A DNA stretch of 64,000 nt, from the NCBI RefSeq assembly GCF_036860675.1, contig NZ_JAYKGK010000001.1, positions 660,286 to 724,285 on the forward strand, read 5' to 3'. The translations under genes and the position numbers were made by a program. This DNA is from Rosettibacter primus. Lineage in GTDB: Bacteria; Bacteroidota; Ignavibacteria; Ignavibacteriales; Melioribacteraceae. The notes below the pieces were generated by a model. The model saw only the letters and a program-made list of their open reading frames with translations. It searched no databases and was not told the DNA's origin. Positions 8,937-17,200 of this stretch are shown in pieces. Each line of letters starts with the position of its first letter. Within the stretch, counting starts at the first letter, position 1.

Positions 8937-9413
8937 ATGGGAATGATAGATAAAATTCTTGTGCCAATTGATTTTTCTGATTATTCTAAAAACGCATTAA
9001 AGTATGCAGTACAATTTGCTAAACATTTTAATTCTTCCATGTACTTAATTTATGTAATTGAACCTATTATCTATCCTGCAGATTTCAGCATGGGACAGGT
9101 TGCAATTCCATCAATGGATACAAATATTCAATCAAGAGCAGAAGAGGAACTGAACAATCTTGCTAAAAACTATGTTGACCCTTCAATAAAAGTTGAAATA
9201 ATAATAAAAACTGGAAAACCTTTCGTCGAAATCAATGAAACAGCAAAGGAAAAAGATATAGATTTGATAATTATTGCAACACATGGCCACACAGGAGTGG
9301 AACATTTACTCTTTGGCAGTACAGCAGAAAAAGTAGTAAGAAAAGCTCCGTGTCCCGTATTAACTTTGCGGGAACCTATTAAAGGTTTTAAGTTCAATCA
9401 AAATTTTTCATAA
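8937..9413 (+). CDS. Universal stress protein (UspA family)
   Basis: A 158-residue UspA domain beginning ILVPIDFSDYSKNALKYA. The ATP-binding signature GHTGVEHLLFGSTAEKVVRKA (G-2x-G-9x-G-S/T) is at about 121-141. This is the ATP-binding subclass. It carries a short C-terminal extension (PIKGFKFNQNFS). The start ATG 8937 has a GAGGTG ribosome-binding site 5 bases upstream. It sits in a tight run with the cNMP-binding protein and the eIF2B-like protein, suggesting a shared stress or energy-state response. The partner process is unknown. Confidence 0.92.
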   Translation: MGMIDKILVPIDFSDYSKNALKYAVQFAKHFNSSMYLIYVIEPIIYPADFSMGQVAIPSMDTNIQSRAEEELNNLAKNYVDPSIKVEIIIKTGKPFVEINETAKEKDIDLIIIATHGHTGVEHLLFGSTAEKVVRKAPCPVLTLREPIKGFKFNQNFS

Positions 9414-9428
9414 TGTTTTCTGTCTTTA

Positions 9429-10217
9429 ATGAAAGAAAATCTTGATAAAAATTTACTAAAATTAATCAATAATAAAACTTCAGGAAGCAGTGAATTACTT
9501 ACTCTTCTTCATGACCATATAAAACAAGAAAGAAAGAACTTTGAATTATTCCCTTCTCTAATAATTGAATTACAAAAAAAATTTACTTCATTTCAAAACA
9601 TTAATAGCTATCTTGATGAATTCTACAATGAAATTAAAAATAAAGGTAATCTTGAAAAATTCTTTTACAAATATGATGAGATTTTAATTAATGTTTATGA
9701 CAACATTTTTTTGAAAGCTAAAAATGAATTATTGAAATACTCAAATTTCATTACTATTTCCAACAGTAAAACTGTTTATGAAATCTTAAAAAGAATTAAA
9801 AAAGAAAAATCTAAAATTACAGTTTTTGTTTCAGAATCAAGACCAAAATTCGAAGGTAGAATTTTAGCACGAAAACTCGCAGAAGAAAAAATAAATGTTT
9901 ACCTGATTACAGAAGCTATGTTAAGCAATCATGTTAAAAATTCTGATGCTGCATTAATTGGAGCAGACATTATTTTAAAGAATGGCAATGTTGTAAACAA
10001 AGTCGGCAGTTCCATACTTGCAATTCTTTGTAAATTTTATAAAGTCCCATTTTTTGTAGTAGCTCATAAAAGTAAATTTTCATCAAAAAATACATTCGAC
10101 AGAAAAGAGATGCACTCTACTGAAATTTGGAGAAACCCACACTTAAACATTGAAGTCCCAAATTATTATTTCGAAGAAATTGACAAAAAGTTAATTAAAA
10201 AGATATTTACTTCTTAA
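9429..10217 (+). CDS. eIF-2B alpha/beta/delta-like (MtnA-superfamily) protein
   Basis: A 262-residue protein with an N-terminal helical region (1-115) and a C-terminal Rossmann-like domain. The latter carries family motifs VSESRPKFEGRILA (about 137-150) and DAALIGADIILKNGNVVNKVGS (about 177-198). The family includes eIF2B regulatory subunits, methylthioribose-1-phosphate isomerase and ribose-1,5-bisphosphate isomerase. I do not see the complete isomerase catalytic set, so a specific reaction is not assigned. Its stop overlaps by 11 bases the end of the convergent TPR gene. It is the last gene of the 6492-10217 run. Confidence 0.75.
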   Translation: MKENLDKNLLKLINNKTSGSSELLTLLHDHIKQERKNFELFPSLIIELQKKFTSFQNINSYLDEFYNEIKNKGNLEKFFYKYDEILINVYDNIFLKAKNELLKYSNFITISNSKTVYEILKRIKKEKSKITVFVSESRPKFEGRILARKLAEEKINVYLITEAMLSNHVKNSDAALIGADIILKNGNVVNKVGSSILAILCKFYKVPFFVVAHKSKFSSKNTFDRKEMHSTEIWRNPHLNIEVPNYYFEEIDKKLIKKIFTS

Positions 10218-10824
10218 TCTTCTCTAAATTTTGTAATAATTCCTTAGCATTTTTAGCCAATTTACTATCCGGTTCTTTTTTAAGAACTTCATTCCAATAA
10301 TATTTTGCTTTTTGATTATCCCCTTTTATGTGAGAAATAACTCCCAGATTATACAAAGCAAGCGGATAATCTTTTTTAATGGTTAATATTTTCTTCGACA
10401 TCTCTTCGGCTTTATCAAGTTCACCCTTATTGAAATATAAGAAAGTGAGGTGTTGTAAAATGTCAATTCTTTTCGAATCAACTTTCAAAATTTTTTCATA
10501 AAGTTCTATTGCTTTATCATGCTGATGAGCAAGAGTTAACATATCTGCATAATTTCTAATCTTAACTGTATCCTCAGGATTTTTCTCATAATCTTCTTTT
10601 AATTGATTTAATTGCTCCAGAGCTTCTTTAGCTACATTAGATTTTGAAGGCATGTCTTCAGTATTCTGAGACATACCCCGATGAATGTCGTCATCAGGCA
10701 TTTGACCATGGGGATTTATTTGTGTTTGTAAAGTTGGTTCCTTGGCGCTTGGCGAAAATATAATTAATGAAATTATAAACGCCGTAAAAATAATAACATA
10801 GATATATAATGATTTAATTCTCAT
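10207..10824 (-). CDS. Membrane-anchored or exported TPR protein
   Basis: A 205-residue protein with an N-terminal hydrophobic segment (LYIYVIIFTAFIISLIIF, about 6-23) and a low-complexity linker. Three to four tetratricopeptide repeats follow, at about 75-205 (for example YADMLTLAHQHDKAIELYEKI, NKGELDKAEEMSKKI, IKGDNQKAKYYWNEV). TPRs mediate protein-protein contacts, here in the periplasm or at the inner membrane. It is a single gene convergent with the eIF2B-like gene. The 516 bases upstream are shared with the divergent rpoD promoter region. Confidence 0.75.
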   Translation of the reverse strand: MRIKSLYIYVIIFTAFIISLIIFSPSAKEPTLQTQINPHGQMPDDDIHRGMSQNTEDMPSKSNVAKEALEQLNQLKEDYEKNPEDTVKIRNYADMLTLAHQHDKAIELYEKILKVDSKRIDILQHLTFLYFNKGELDKAEEMSKKILTIKKDYPLALYNLGVISHIKGDNQKAKYYWNEVLKKEPDSKLAKNAKELLQNLEKIKK

Positions 10825-11340
10825 AAGTTCTCCAATTATCTAAATTGTGGCTGCCAAATTAAGAATATTTTTCTAATGTTTTTAGTCTTTCTGAAATTAC
10901 AAAGTAAACTCACTCCTATAAAAAAGCATAATGTGAACTATAATTAGTTTATCAATGTTTGATTATGATACATAAATTAAATTCTTCAAAACACGAATTG
11001 ACAGCATGTTCTGGCTTAAGAGTTAAGGAAAAAATTCGATAATAGTTCTGAGTTTTAAAATTTTTGTGAAATTAAAATTTATATAGACAATTAAATTAAA
11101 ATTTATTAATTTTGGGCGTGAAATTTTGGTTAACATATCAAAGAGCTGCTATTATAAATCAAATTTATACTTACTTTGTACACTTCCTTATAAGAAGGAA
11201 TTAATTAAACAAATTAGCTCTAAAATCAGAAAAATTTTTACCCGAATATATATTAAAATAAGGGAACAATTTTGTATTACTTAAAGTTGAAGCTCAGAAA
11301 AATTTAACTAACTACAAATAAATTAAGGAGAGATGTAGAT
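10825..11340. other. Intergenic region between TPR gene and rpoD
   Basis: This 516-base AT-rich stretch separates divergent genes. It holds the putative rpoD promoter (11084-11114), giving a predicted 5' leader of about 220 bases, and an AAGGAG ribosome-binding site at about 11324. I see no open frame with coding character and no recognised RNA. A TTGACA at about 10998 has no matching -7 element. Confidence 0.5.
11084..11114 (+). promoter_or_regulatory. Putative Bacteroidota-type promoter of rpoD
   Basis: TAGACA (one mismatch to the -33 TTG core), a 20-base spacer, then TAATTTTG, which fits the TAnnTTTG -7 consensus exactly. It has the same geometry as the trp and M20-peptidase promoters in this window. 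It lies about 220 bases upstream of the rpoD start. Confidence 0.45.
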
Positions 11341-12201
11341 TTGAAGATTACGAAGCAATTCACGAACAGAGAAAGCAAATCTTTAGATCAATATTTACAA
11401 GAGATTGGCAAAGTAGACCTCCTTACACCGGAGGAAGAAATTGAATTAGCCAAAAGAATCAAAAAGGGCGATAAAGCCGCACTCGATAAGCTAACAAAAG
11501 CTAACCTTAGATTTGTTGTTAGTGTTGCAAAACAATATCAAAATCAGGGATTACCTTTAGGTGACCTGATAAATGAAGGTAATCTTGGACTTATTAAAGC
11601 CGGTCAAAGATTTGACGAGACCCGTGGATTTAAATTTATATCTTACGCCGTTTGGTGGATTCGTCAATCTATTATGCAGGCTATTGCAGAACAGTCAAGA
11701 ATGGTACGCCTGCCATTAAATAGAGTTGGCGCATTAAATAAAATGAGTAAAGCCTTAAGCCAGCTTGAACAAGAGTATGAAAGACGTCCTAATCCAGAAG
11801 AAATTGCTGAACAACTTGACATGGATGTTCAGGATGTTACTTATGCAATGCAGATTGCAGGACGTCATATTTCTATGGATGCTCCATTTGCACATAGCGA
11901 AGACAGCAATAATAGTTTGCTTGATGTTATGCCAAATGAAGATCAACCACCACCAGACCATTCTCTAATGAAAGAATCTCTTAAAGCTGAAATTGAACGT
12001 TCACTTTCTACTTTAACTGAAAGAGAAGCTGAGGTAATCAGATTGTATTTTGGTTTAGGTAAAGAACATTCTCTCACTCTTGAAGAAATTGGAGAAAAAC
12101 TAAATCTTACTCGTGAACGAGTTCGTCAAATTAAAGAAAAAGCTCTTATAAGATTGCGTCATTCTTCAAGAAGTAAAAATTTAAAAGCATACTTAGGTTA
12201 A
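11341..12201 (+). CDS. rpoD: Primary RNA polymerase sigma factor (short SigA/RpoD)
   Basis: A 286-residue group-1 sigma-70 factor of the short form typical of Bacteroidota, lacking region 1.1. Region 1.2 is SLDQYLQEIGKVDLLTPEEE (about 14-33) and region 2 is NLRFVVSVAKQYQNQG / DLINEGNLGLIKA / GFKFISYAVWWIRQSI. Regions 3 and 4 follow, with LTEREAEVIRLYFG and the HTH LTLEEIGEKLNLTRERVRQIKEKA. The start is TTG at 11341: the nearby ATG is immediately followed by a stop, AAGGAG lies about 10 bases upstream, and the residues after TTG (KITKQFTNRES) match family N-termini. It is followed by a strong intrinsic terminator. Confidence 0.97.
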   Translation: MKITKQFTNRESKSLDQYLQEIGKVDLLTPEEEIELAKRIKKGDKAALDKLTKANLRFVVSVAKQYQNQGLPLGDLINEGNLGLIKAGQRFDETRGFKFISYAVWWIRQSIMQAIAEQSRMVRLPLNRVGALNKMSKALSQLEQEYERRPNPEEIAEQLDMDVQDVTYAMQIAGRHISMDAPFAHSEDSNNSLLDVMPNEDQPPPDHSLMKESLKAEIERSLSTLTEREAEVIRLYFGLGKEHSLTLEEIGEKLNLTRERVRQIKEKALIRLRHSSRSKNLKAYLG

Positions 12202-12204
12202 TAA

Positions 12205-12237
12205 GTAGAGCGAACTTTGTTCGCTCTACATTTTTTA
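12205..12237 (+). terminator. Intrinsic terminator of rpoD
   Basis: A perfect 11-bp stem GTAGAGCGAAC / GTTCGCTCTAC with a TTT loop (12205-12229), followed by ATTTTTTAT. It begins four bases after the rpoD stop codon. Confidence 0.92.
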
Positions 12238-12277
12238 TCACTTCCCTATTTATCACCTTTTCTCAAATTAAAATTTA

Positions 12278-12309
12278 TTACCCCCTTTCAATTATCATTA
12301 TTATTTTTG
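12278..12309 (+). promoter_or_regulatory. Putative promoter of the class V aminotransferase gene
   Basis: TATTTTTG at 12302-12309 fits TAnnTTTG, with TTA (two of three bases of the -33 TTG) 21 bases upstream. The GTG codon at 12309-12311 overlaps this element. That supports the next in-frame ATG, 12330, as the real start, preceded by AGAGGT. Confidence 0.4.
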
Positions 12310-12329
12310 TGAAAAACAGAAGAGGTATT

Positions 12330-13799
12330 ATGCAGTCCCTTGAAAAATTTTTTGAAAAATATCGAAATAACATCGTTGGAATTAATCAATATTTTGATGG
12401 ACCTTACGGAAAAAGAAAAATAATCTATGCAGATTGGATTGCAAGCGGAAGATTATATGACCCAATTGAAAATATTTTAAAAGAAAGATTTGGACCTTTT
12501 GTAGGCAATACTCACTCTGAATCCTCAATTACCGGGACCTCAATGACAAAAGCATATAAAGAAGCAAAAAGAATAATAAAACAACATGTCAATGCTAATC
12601 ATAACGATGTTTTAATTTTTTCTGGTTATGGAATGACTTCTGCAATTAACAAATTTCAACGCATACTTGGTTTAAGAATTCCTGAACAACTTCAAAAATA
12701 TGTTCATATTCCTAAAGAAGAAAAGCCTGTGGTCTTCTTAACTCATATGGAACATCACTCGAATCAAACATCATGGCTGGAAACAATTTGTGATGTTGTT
12801 TTAATTGAACCTGATGAAAAAGGTCTGGTGAACATTAGTCATCTTGAACATTTATTAAAATTATATGAACATCGTAAATTAAAAATAGGGTCATTTACTG
12901 CAGCATCAAATGTAACAGGTATTCAACCACCAATATATAAAATGGCAGAATTAATGCATAAGTATGATGGTGTTTGTTTTATTGATTTTGCAGCTGCTGC
13001 TCCATATGTAGATATAAATATGCATCCTGAAATTGAAGAACAAAAATTAGACGCTATATTTTTTTCACCCCATAAATTTTTAGGTGGACCTGGTACATCA
13101 GGAGTGTTAATCTTTGATTCAAAGTTATATAACAGAAAAGTACCTGACCAACCTGGCGGTGGAACAGTTGATTGGACAAATCCATGGGGAGAACACAAGT
13201 ACATTGAAGATATTGAAATCCGGGAAGATGGCGGAACTCCTGGATTTATGCAAGCAATTAAAACTGCTTTAGTCATAAAACTTAAAGAAGAAATGGGCGT
13301 AGAAAATATAATTCAAAGAGAGCACGAGTTATTATCAATTGCTTTCGATAAACTAAAAAAAATTAATGGTGTTCATATACTTGCCGCTGAACATGAAGAC
13401 AGGCTTGGAGTTATCTCATTTTATTTGGAAAATATACATTATAATTTAATGGTCAAACTGCTCAATGATAAATATGGCATTCAAGTAAGAGGTGGATGTT
13501 CATGCGCAGGAACTTATGGCCATTATTTACTTCATGTTGATCCAACTAGATCAAAACATATAACAGAAAAAATAAATCAAGGTGATTTATCAGAAAAACC
13601 AGGCTGGGTCCGTCTTTCAATTCATCCTACAATGACAAACGATGAGTTGATATTTATCATTGATGCAATTGAAGAAATTATCATCAATGCTCCGAGCTGG
13701 TCTAAAGATTACATTTACTCAAAGAAAACAAATGAATACACACACACTTATTACAATGAAGAGAAATGGCAGCACATTCAAGAATGGTTTGAAATTTAG
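12330..13799 (+). CDS. Class V aminotransferase / cysteine desulfurase-like PLP enzyme
   Basis: A 489-residue fold-type I PLP enzyme. It has the aminotransferase V features YADWIASGRLYDP near the N-terminus, NTHSESSITG, THMEHHSNQTSW (PLP-stacking His) and FIDFAAAAPYVDI (PLP-binding Asp). The Schiff-base Lys is in FFSPHKFLGGPGTSG (about 250), and a Cys-rich active-site loop RGGCSCAGTYGHYL is near 390. The family includes cysteine desulfurases and related lyases. At nearly 490 residues it is longer than NifS/SufS, and no Fe-S assembly genes adjoin, so the substrate is unknown. An alternative GTG start at 12309 would lie in the promoter. It is monocistronic between rpoD and the trp operon. Confidence 0.85.
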   Translation: MQSLEKFFEKYRNNIVGINQYFDGPYGKRKIIYADWIASGRLYDPIENILKERFGPFVGNTHSESSITGTSMTKAYKEAKRIIKQHVNANHNDVLIFSGYGMTSAINKFQRILGLRIPEQLQKYVHIPKEEKPVVFLTHMEHHSNQTSWLETICDVVLIEPDEKGLVNISHLEHLLKLYEHRKLKIGSFTAASNVTGIQPPIYKMAELMHKYDGVCFIDFAAAAPYVDINMHPEIEEQKLDAIFFSPHKFLGGPGTSGVLIFDSKLYNRKVPDQPGGGTVDWTNPWGEHKYIEDIEIREDGGTPGFMQAIKTALVIKLKEEMGVENIIQREHELLSIAFDKLKKINGVHILAAEHEDRLGVISFYLENIHYNLMVKLLNDKYGIQVRGGCSCAGTYGHYLLHVDPTRSKHITEKINQGDLSEKPGWVRLSIHPTMTNDELIFIIDAIEEIIINAPSWSKDYIYSKKTNEYTHTYYNEEKWQHIQEWFEI

Positions 13800-13952
13800 A
13801 TTGCTAAAAAAAATTATGAATTAAAGCAAATATTAATTTATCAGCATATGTATTGAATTTTCACTATTAAATCTCAGCCTAATAATAATGAAGCTCCAGT
13901 TAATATTTTTAATCACATAAATCAGAAAATATAAAAATTCTTCATCCAGATA

Positions 13953-13984
13953 TTGACTTATTTAATTCATTTTCTCTATCTTTG
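13953..13984 (+). promoter_or_regulatory. trp operon promoter (Bacteroidota type)
   Basis: TTG at 13953-13955 (in TTGACT), a 21-base spacer, then TATCTTTG at 13977-13984. This matches the TTG-N19-21-TAnnTTTG consensus known from Bacteroidota primary-sigma promoters. Transcription would begin about 5-8 bases downstream, near 13990, just ahead of the leader peptide. The bases between 13800 and 13952 hold nothing else recognisable. Confidence 0.8.
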
Positions 13985-14020
13985 CAGCAAATGATTTACA
14001 GGAACAAAACATATAACAAA

Positions 14021-14083
14021 ATGAACAAAAATCACTGGTGGTGGTGGCGCAGAATTATATCCATCATCTCAGTGATAACATAA
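14021..14083 (+). CDS. trpL: trp operon leader peptide with four consecutive Trp codons
   Basis: A 20-residue frame, MNKNHWWWWRRIISIISVIT, with TGG codons at 14036-14047 and stop TAA at 14081-14083. It is the regulatory leader of ribosome-mediated attenuation: when charged tRNA-Trp is scarce the ribosome stalls on the Trp run. An in-frame ATG at 13991 would lengthen it to 30 residues (adding MIYRNKTYNK) and would coincide with the predicted transcription start, so a leaderless version is possible. No strong ribosome-binding site precedes 14021; a weak AGGA lies about 18 bases upstream. The last codons (14067-14079) form one strand of the antiterminator. Confidence 0.9.
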   Translation: MNKNHWWWWRRIISIISVIT

Positions 14084-14147
14084 ATTTAATTAAATATTTC
14101 AATGCAAGAAACCCTTCTTAGTTATCACTGAGAAGGGTTTTTTGTTT
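14067..14147 (+). promoter_or_regulatory. trp attenuator: terminator and competing antiterminator
   Basis: Terminator: AACCCTTCT (14110-14118) pairs with AGAAGGGTT (14131-14139), 9 bp plus a possible wobble, followed by TTTTGTTTT. Antiterminator: 14067-14079 (TCTCAGTGATAAC) pairs perfectly over 13 bp with 14121-14133, which covers the terminator loop and the first bases of its 3' arm, so the two helices compete. A ribosome that reaches the leader stop at 14081 would cover 14067-14079 and let the terminator form. One stalled at the Trp codons (14036-14047) would leave it free. The mechanism is inferred from these pairings and from the known logic of trp attenuation. Confidence 0.88.
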
Positions 14148-14161
14148 TAAAGGAATTCAAT

Positions 14162-15640
14162 ATGGAATACAAAAAATTTTTAGAACTATCAGAAAAATAT
14201 AATATCGTACCAGTGTATGAAAGAATTGCTGCTGATTTGCTTACTCCAGTTTCTGCATATTTAAAAGTCAGAAATAAAAATTATTACACCTTTTTGTTAG
14301 AGTCCGTAGAAGGAATTGGAAGATTAGCTCGATATTCATTTATCGGATTAAATCCAGCTGAAATAATTTCCAATAATTACACTGAAATTACTATTAAAGA
14401 TTTTAGAAAAACTGAGAAAATCTCCGGCAACATCTTCGATTACTTAAAAAACAAAATTCATAAGTTCTCTTATCCCAAAATTGATGAACTACCCTATTTT
14501 TCAGGTGGCTTAGTAGGATTTATTGGTTTTAATAACATATCTCTAATTGAAGATAGTATATTGTATAATTCTAAAGAAGAAAGCATTGCCCCCGATTCAA
14601 TTCTTGGGATTTATAATTCACTTATTGTATTTGACCATTTTAAGCATCAAATAATATTGATTTATAATGTTGATTGTTCTCATAAACAAAATATCAAAGA
14701 AAAATTTGAACATGCAAAAAATGAACTTCAAAAACTAAAAGAAATATTGAACAAAAACATTGAGTTTAAATCTGACTTCAAAGCTAATCCCAAGCCTTTG
14801 AGTGATAATGAAGAAGAAGAATTCTGTGATCTTGTAAGAGTATCAAAAAAAAATATTTACAACGGCGATGTATTTCAAATTGTTCTTTCAAAAAGATTTG
14901 AAGCAGAATATCATGGTGACCCATTCAATGTTTACAGAGCATTAAGAATGATTAATCCTTCACCATATATGTATTTTATGGAATTTGATAATGACTTTAA
15001 AGTTATTGGGACATCACCTGAAGATTTACTAAAAGTAAAAAACAGAAAAGCTGAAATATTACCAATAGCAGGGACAAGAAGACGAGGCAGAACAGAAGAA
15101 GAAGATTTAGAATTAGAAATGGATTTACTTAACGACCCTAAAGAAATAGCAGAACATGTAATGCTTGTAGATTTAGCAAGAAATGACCTTGGAAGATTTT
15201 GTCAACTTGGTTCTGTAAAAATAAGTGAGAGAATGAAAATCAATAGATTTTCTCATGTTATGCATATCGTATCTCGAGTTGAAGGTATATTGCGTGAAGA
15301 TGCCGATTGCATAGATGCTTTTAAATCATCATTCCCGGCGGGAACAGTAACAGGCGCTCCAAAAATTAGAGCAATTCAATTGATTAACGAATACGAAAAA
15401 ATAAAACGCGGATTATATGCTGGTGCAGTTGGATATATCGATTTCAGTGGGAATTTAGATATGTGCATAGCAATAAGAACTTTATTTGCAACAAAAAATA
15501 AAATTTACTGGCAAGCTGGCGCTGGCATCGTAGCCGATAGTAAACCTGAACTTGAACTCAAAGAAATTAAAAACAAATCAGCTGCATTAGTTAGCGCACT
15601 AAAATGTGCGGAGGTAATTGATGAAAATCTTAGTAATTGA
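14162..15640 (+). CDS. trpE: Anthranilate synthase component I
   Basis: A 492-residue TrpE, which with TrpG converts chorismate and glutamine to anthranilate. The feedback site elements are both present: FLLESVEG (about 44-51, the Trp-binding Ser) and NPSPYMYFMEF (about 266). The catalytic core has GTSPEDLLK, PIAGTRRRGRTEEED (about 302), LVDLARNDLGR, SHVMHIVSRVEG and FPAGTVTGAPKIRA near residue 397. The chorismate-binding domain ends in ELKEIKNKSAAL. Tryptophan should therefore control this enzyme allosterically as well as through the leader. The gene starts 14 bases after the attenuator T-tract, with AAAGGAATTCAAT ahead of the ATG. It overlaps trpG by 20 bases. Confidence 0.98.
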   Translation: MEYKKFLELSEKYNIVPVYERIAADLLTPVSAYLKVRNKNYYTFLLESVEGIGRLARYSFIGLNPAEIISNNYTEITIKDFRKTEKISGNIFDYLKNKIHKFSYPKIDELPYFSGGLVGFIGFNNISLIEDSILYNSKEESIAPDSILGIYNSLIVFDHFKHQIILIYNVDCSHKQNIKEKFEHAKNELQKLKEILNKNIEFKSDFKANPKPLSDNEEEEFCDLVRVSKKNIYNGDVFQIVLSKRFEAEYHGDPFNVYRALRMINPSPYMYFMEFDNDFKVIGTSPEDLLKVKNRKAEILPIAGTRRRGRTEEEDLELEMDLLNDPKEIAEHVMLVDLARNDLGRFCQLGSVKISERMKINRFSHVMHIVSRVEGILREDADCIDAFKSSFPAGTVTGAPKIRAIQLINEYEKIKRGLYAGAVGYIDFSGNLDMCIAIRTLFATKNKIYWQAGAGIVADSKPELELKEIKNKSAALVSALKCAEVIDENLSN

Positions 15641-16187
15641 CAATTACGATTCTTTTACATATAACCTTGTTCAATTAATCGGACAATTTACAAATAACAT
15701 AATTGTAAAACGCAATGACCGAACATCAATTGATGAGATTAAAAAAATGAACCCAGATAAAATTGTTATTTCTCCCGGTCCTGGCACACCAGAAGATACA
15801 GGAATTACAATTGATGTAATAAAAAATTTTGGTCCAAATACGCCTATACTTGGTGTATGTCTTGGTCATCAAACTATTGGTTATTACTTCGGAGGTAATA
15901 TAATAAATGCTCCTTACTTAATGCATGGGAAAACATCACTTATCATTCATGATGGCAAAACAATATTTAAAAATGTTGAACAAAAATTTGATGCTGGACG
16001 ATATCATTCTTTAATTATTGAAAAAAGTAGTCTTCCTGATGTTCTTGAAATATCCGCTCACACTGAAGACGATATTATTATGGGTATTAGACACAAAAAA
16101 TTTCCAATCGAAGGAATTCAATTCCATCCAGAATCTATTTTAACAAAAGTAGGTTATCAATTAATAAAAAACTGGATTGAACTATGA
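15621..16187 (+). CDS. trpG: Anthranilate synthase component II (glutamine amidotransferase)
   Basis: A 188-residue class I glutamine amidotransferase supplying ammonia to TrpE. It begins KILVIDNYDSFTYNLVQ. The oxyanion loop is SPGPGTPED (about 51-59), the nucleophile Cys is in GVCLGHQTIGYYFGG (about 78), and the His-Glu pair is in IQFHPESILT near residue 170. ATG 15621 is chosen over TTG 15618 because GGAGG lies about seven bases upstream of the ATG. It begins inside the 3' end of trpE and ends with an ATGA overlap with trpD, so translation is coupled on both sides. It is not fused to TrpD or TrpE. Confidence 0.97.
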   Translation: MKILVIDNYDSFTYNLVQLIGQFTNNIIVKRNDRTSIDEIKKMNPDKIVISPGPGTPEDTGITIDVIKNFGPNTPILGVCLGHQTIGYYFGGNIINAPYLMHGKTSLIIHDGKTIFKNVEQKFDAGRYHSLIIEKSSLPDVLEISAHTEDDIIMGIRHKKFPIEGIQFHPESILTKVGYQLIKNWIEL

Positions 16188-17200
16188 TAAATAATTACAT
16201 TGAAAAAATTGCTTCCGGCATTAATCTAACTATTGATGAAGCTTATGAATCAATGACTCATATAATGAATGGTTCATGTAACAACTCGCAGATTGCTGGA
16301 TTTTTACTTGCTTTAAAAACTAAGGGTGAAACTCCAGAAGAAGTTGCTGGCTTTATAAAAGCAATGCGCAATAAAAGCATTAAAATTAATTCTGATGAAA
16401 ACACAATTGATGTATGCGGCACAGGAGGTGATGGTTCCAATACATTTAATATTTCTACTGCATCTGCATTTGTTGTTGCAGGTTGTGGAATTAAAGTAGC
16501 AAAACATGGTAATAAATCTATTTCAAGTAAATGTGGAAGTGCAGATGTTCTTTCATACCTTGGAATTAATATTAATCTTTCCCCTTCTGCTGCAGAAGAA
16601 GCATTGAATAAAATAGGAATTACATTTTTATTTGCTCCTCTTTATCACCCTGCAATGAAATATGCAGCAGAAGTTAGAAAAGAATTAGGAATGAGAACTG
16701 TATTTAATATTCTCGGACCTTTAACAAATCCAGCTAATACTAAAAAACAATTAATTGGCACTTTCAATAATCAAGCAGCTGAGTTGATGTCAAAAGCTGT
16801 TTCATATCTTGATATGCAAAAGGTGTGTTTTGTTTGTACGGATAATAGTCTTGATGAAATTTCTCTTACAGAAGAGACTGATGTATTTGAACATCATAAA
16901 TCAACTTTAAAGAAATACAAAATTTCTTATAATACATTCGGTTATAAAAAGATTGATAAAGAAAATATTCAGAGTAATTCAGTAGAAAAGAATGCAGAGA
17001 TAATTCTTTCTGTGCTTAGAGATAAAGTAAAAAACGATGCTTTTTATGTTGTTGCAGCTAATGCGGCAATGGCGCTTTACGCCGCTGATTATTCAAACAA
17101 CATAAATGAATGTCGTCTTGCAGCAGAGGAATCAATTCTTTCTGGCAGAGCATATGAAAAATTAATTTCTCTAAAATCTTTTGGAGAAAATTATCAATGA
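16184..17200 (+). CDS. trpD: Anthranilate phosphoribosyltransferase
   Basis: A 338-residue TrpD that transfers phosphoribose from PRPP to anthranilate. The glycine-rich PRPP site is CGTGGDGSNTFNISTASAF (about 78-96). KHGNKSISSKCGSADVLSYLG follows, then FLFAPLYHPAMKYAAEVRKELGMRTVFNILGPLTNPA (about 145-181), which carries the anthranilate-binding residues. Full length. Its ATG overlaps the trpG stop (ATGA), and its own stop overlaps the trpC start by four bases, consistent with a polycistronic, coupled operon. Confidence 0.98.
   Translation: MINNYIEKIASGINLTIDEAYESMTHIMNGSCNNSQIAGFLLALKTKGETPEEVAGFIKAMRNKSIKINSDENTIDVCGTGGDGSNTFNISTASAFVVAGCGIKVAKHGNKSISSKCGSADVLSYLGININLSPSAAEEALNKIGITFLFAPLYHPAMKYAAEVRKELGMRTVFNILGPLTNPANTKKQLIGTFNNQAAELMSKAVSYLDMQKVCFVCTDNSLDEISLTEETDVFEHHKSTLKKYKISYNTFGYKKIDKENIQSNSVEKNAEIILSVLRDKVKNDAFYVVAANAAMALYAADYSNNINECRLAAEESILSGRAYEKLISLKSFGENYQ

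Noticed and set aside
13985..14160. T-box or TRAP-type control of the trp operon
   Set aside because: No T-box AGGGTGGNACCGCG-like sequence or (G/T)AG-repeat series; the Trp-codon leader peptide explains the structure better.
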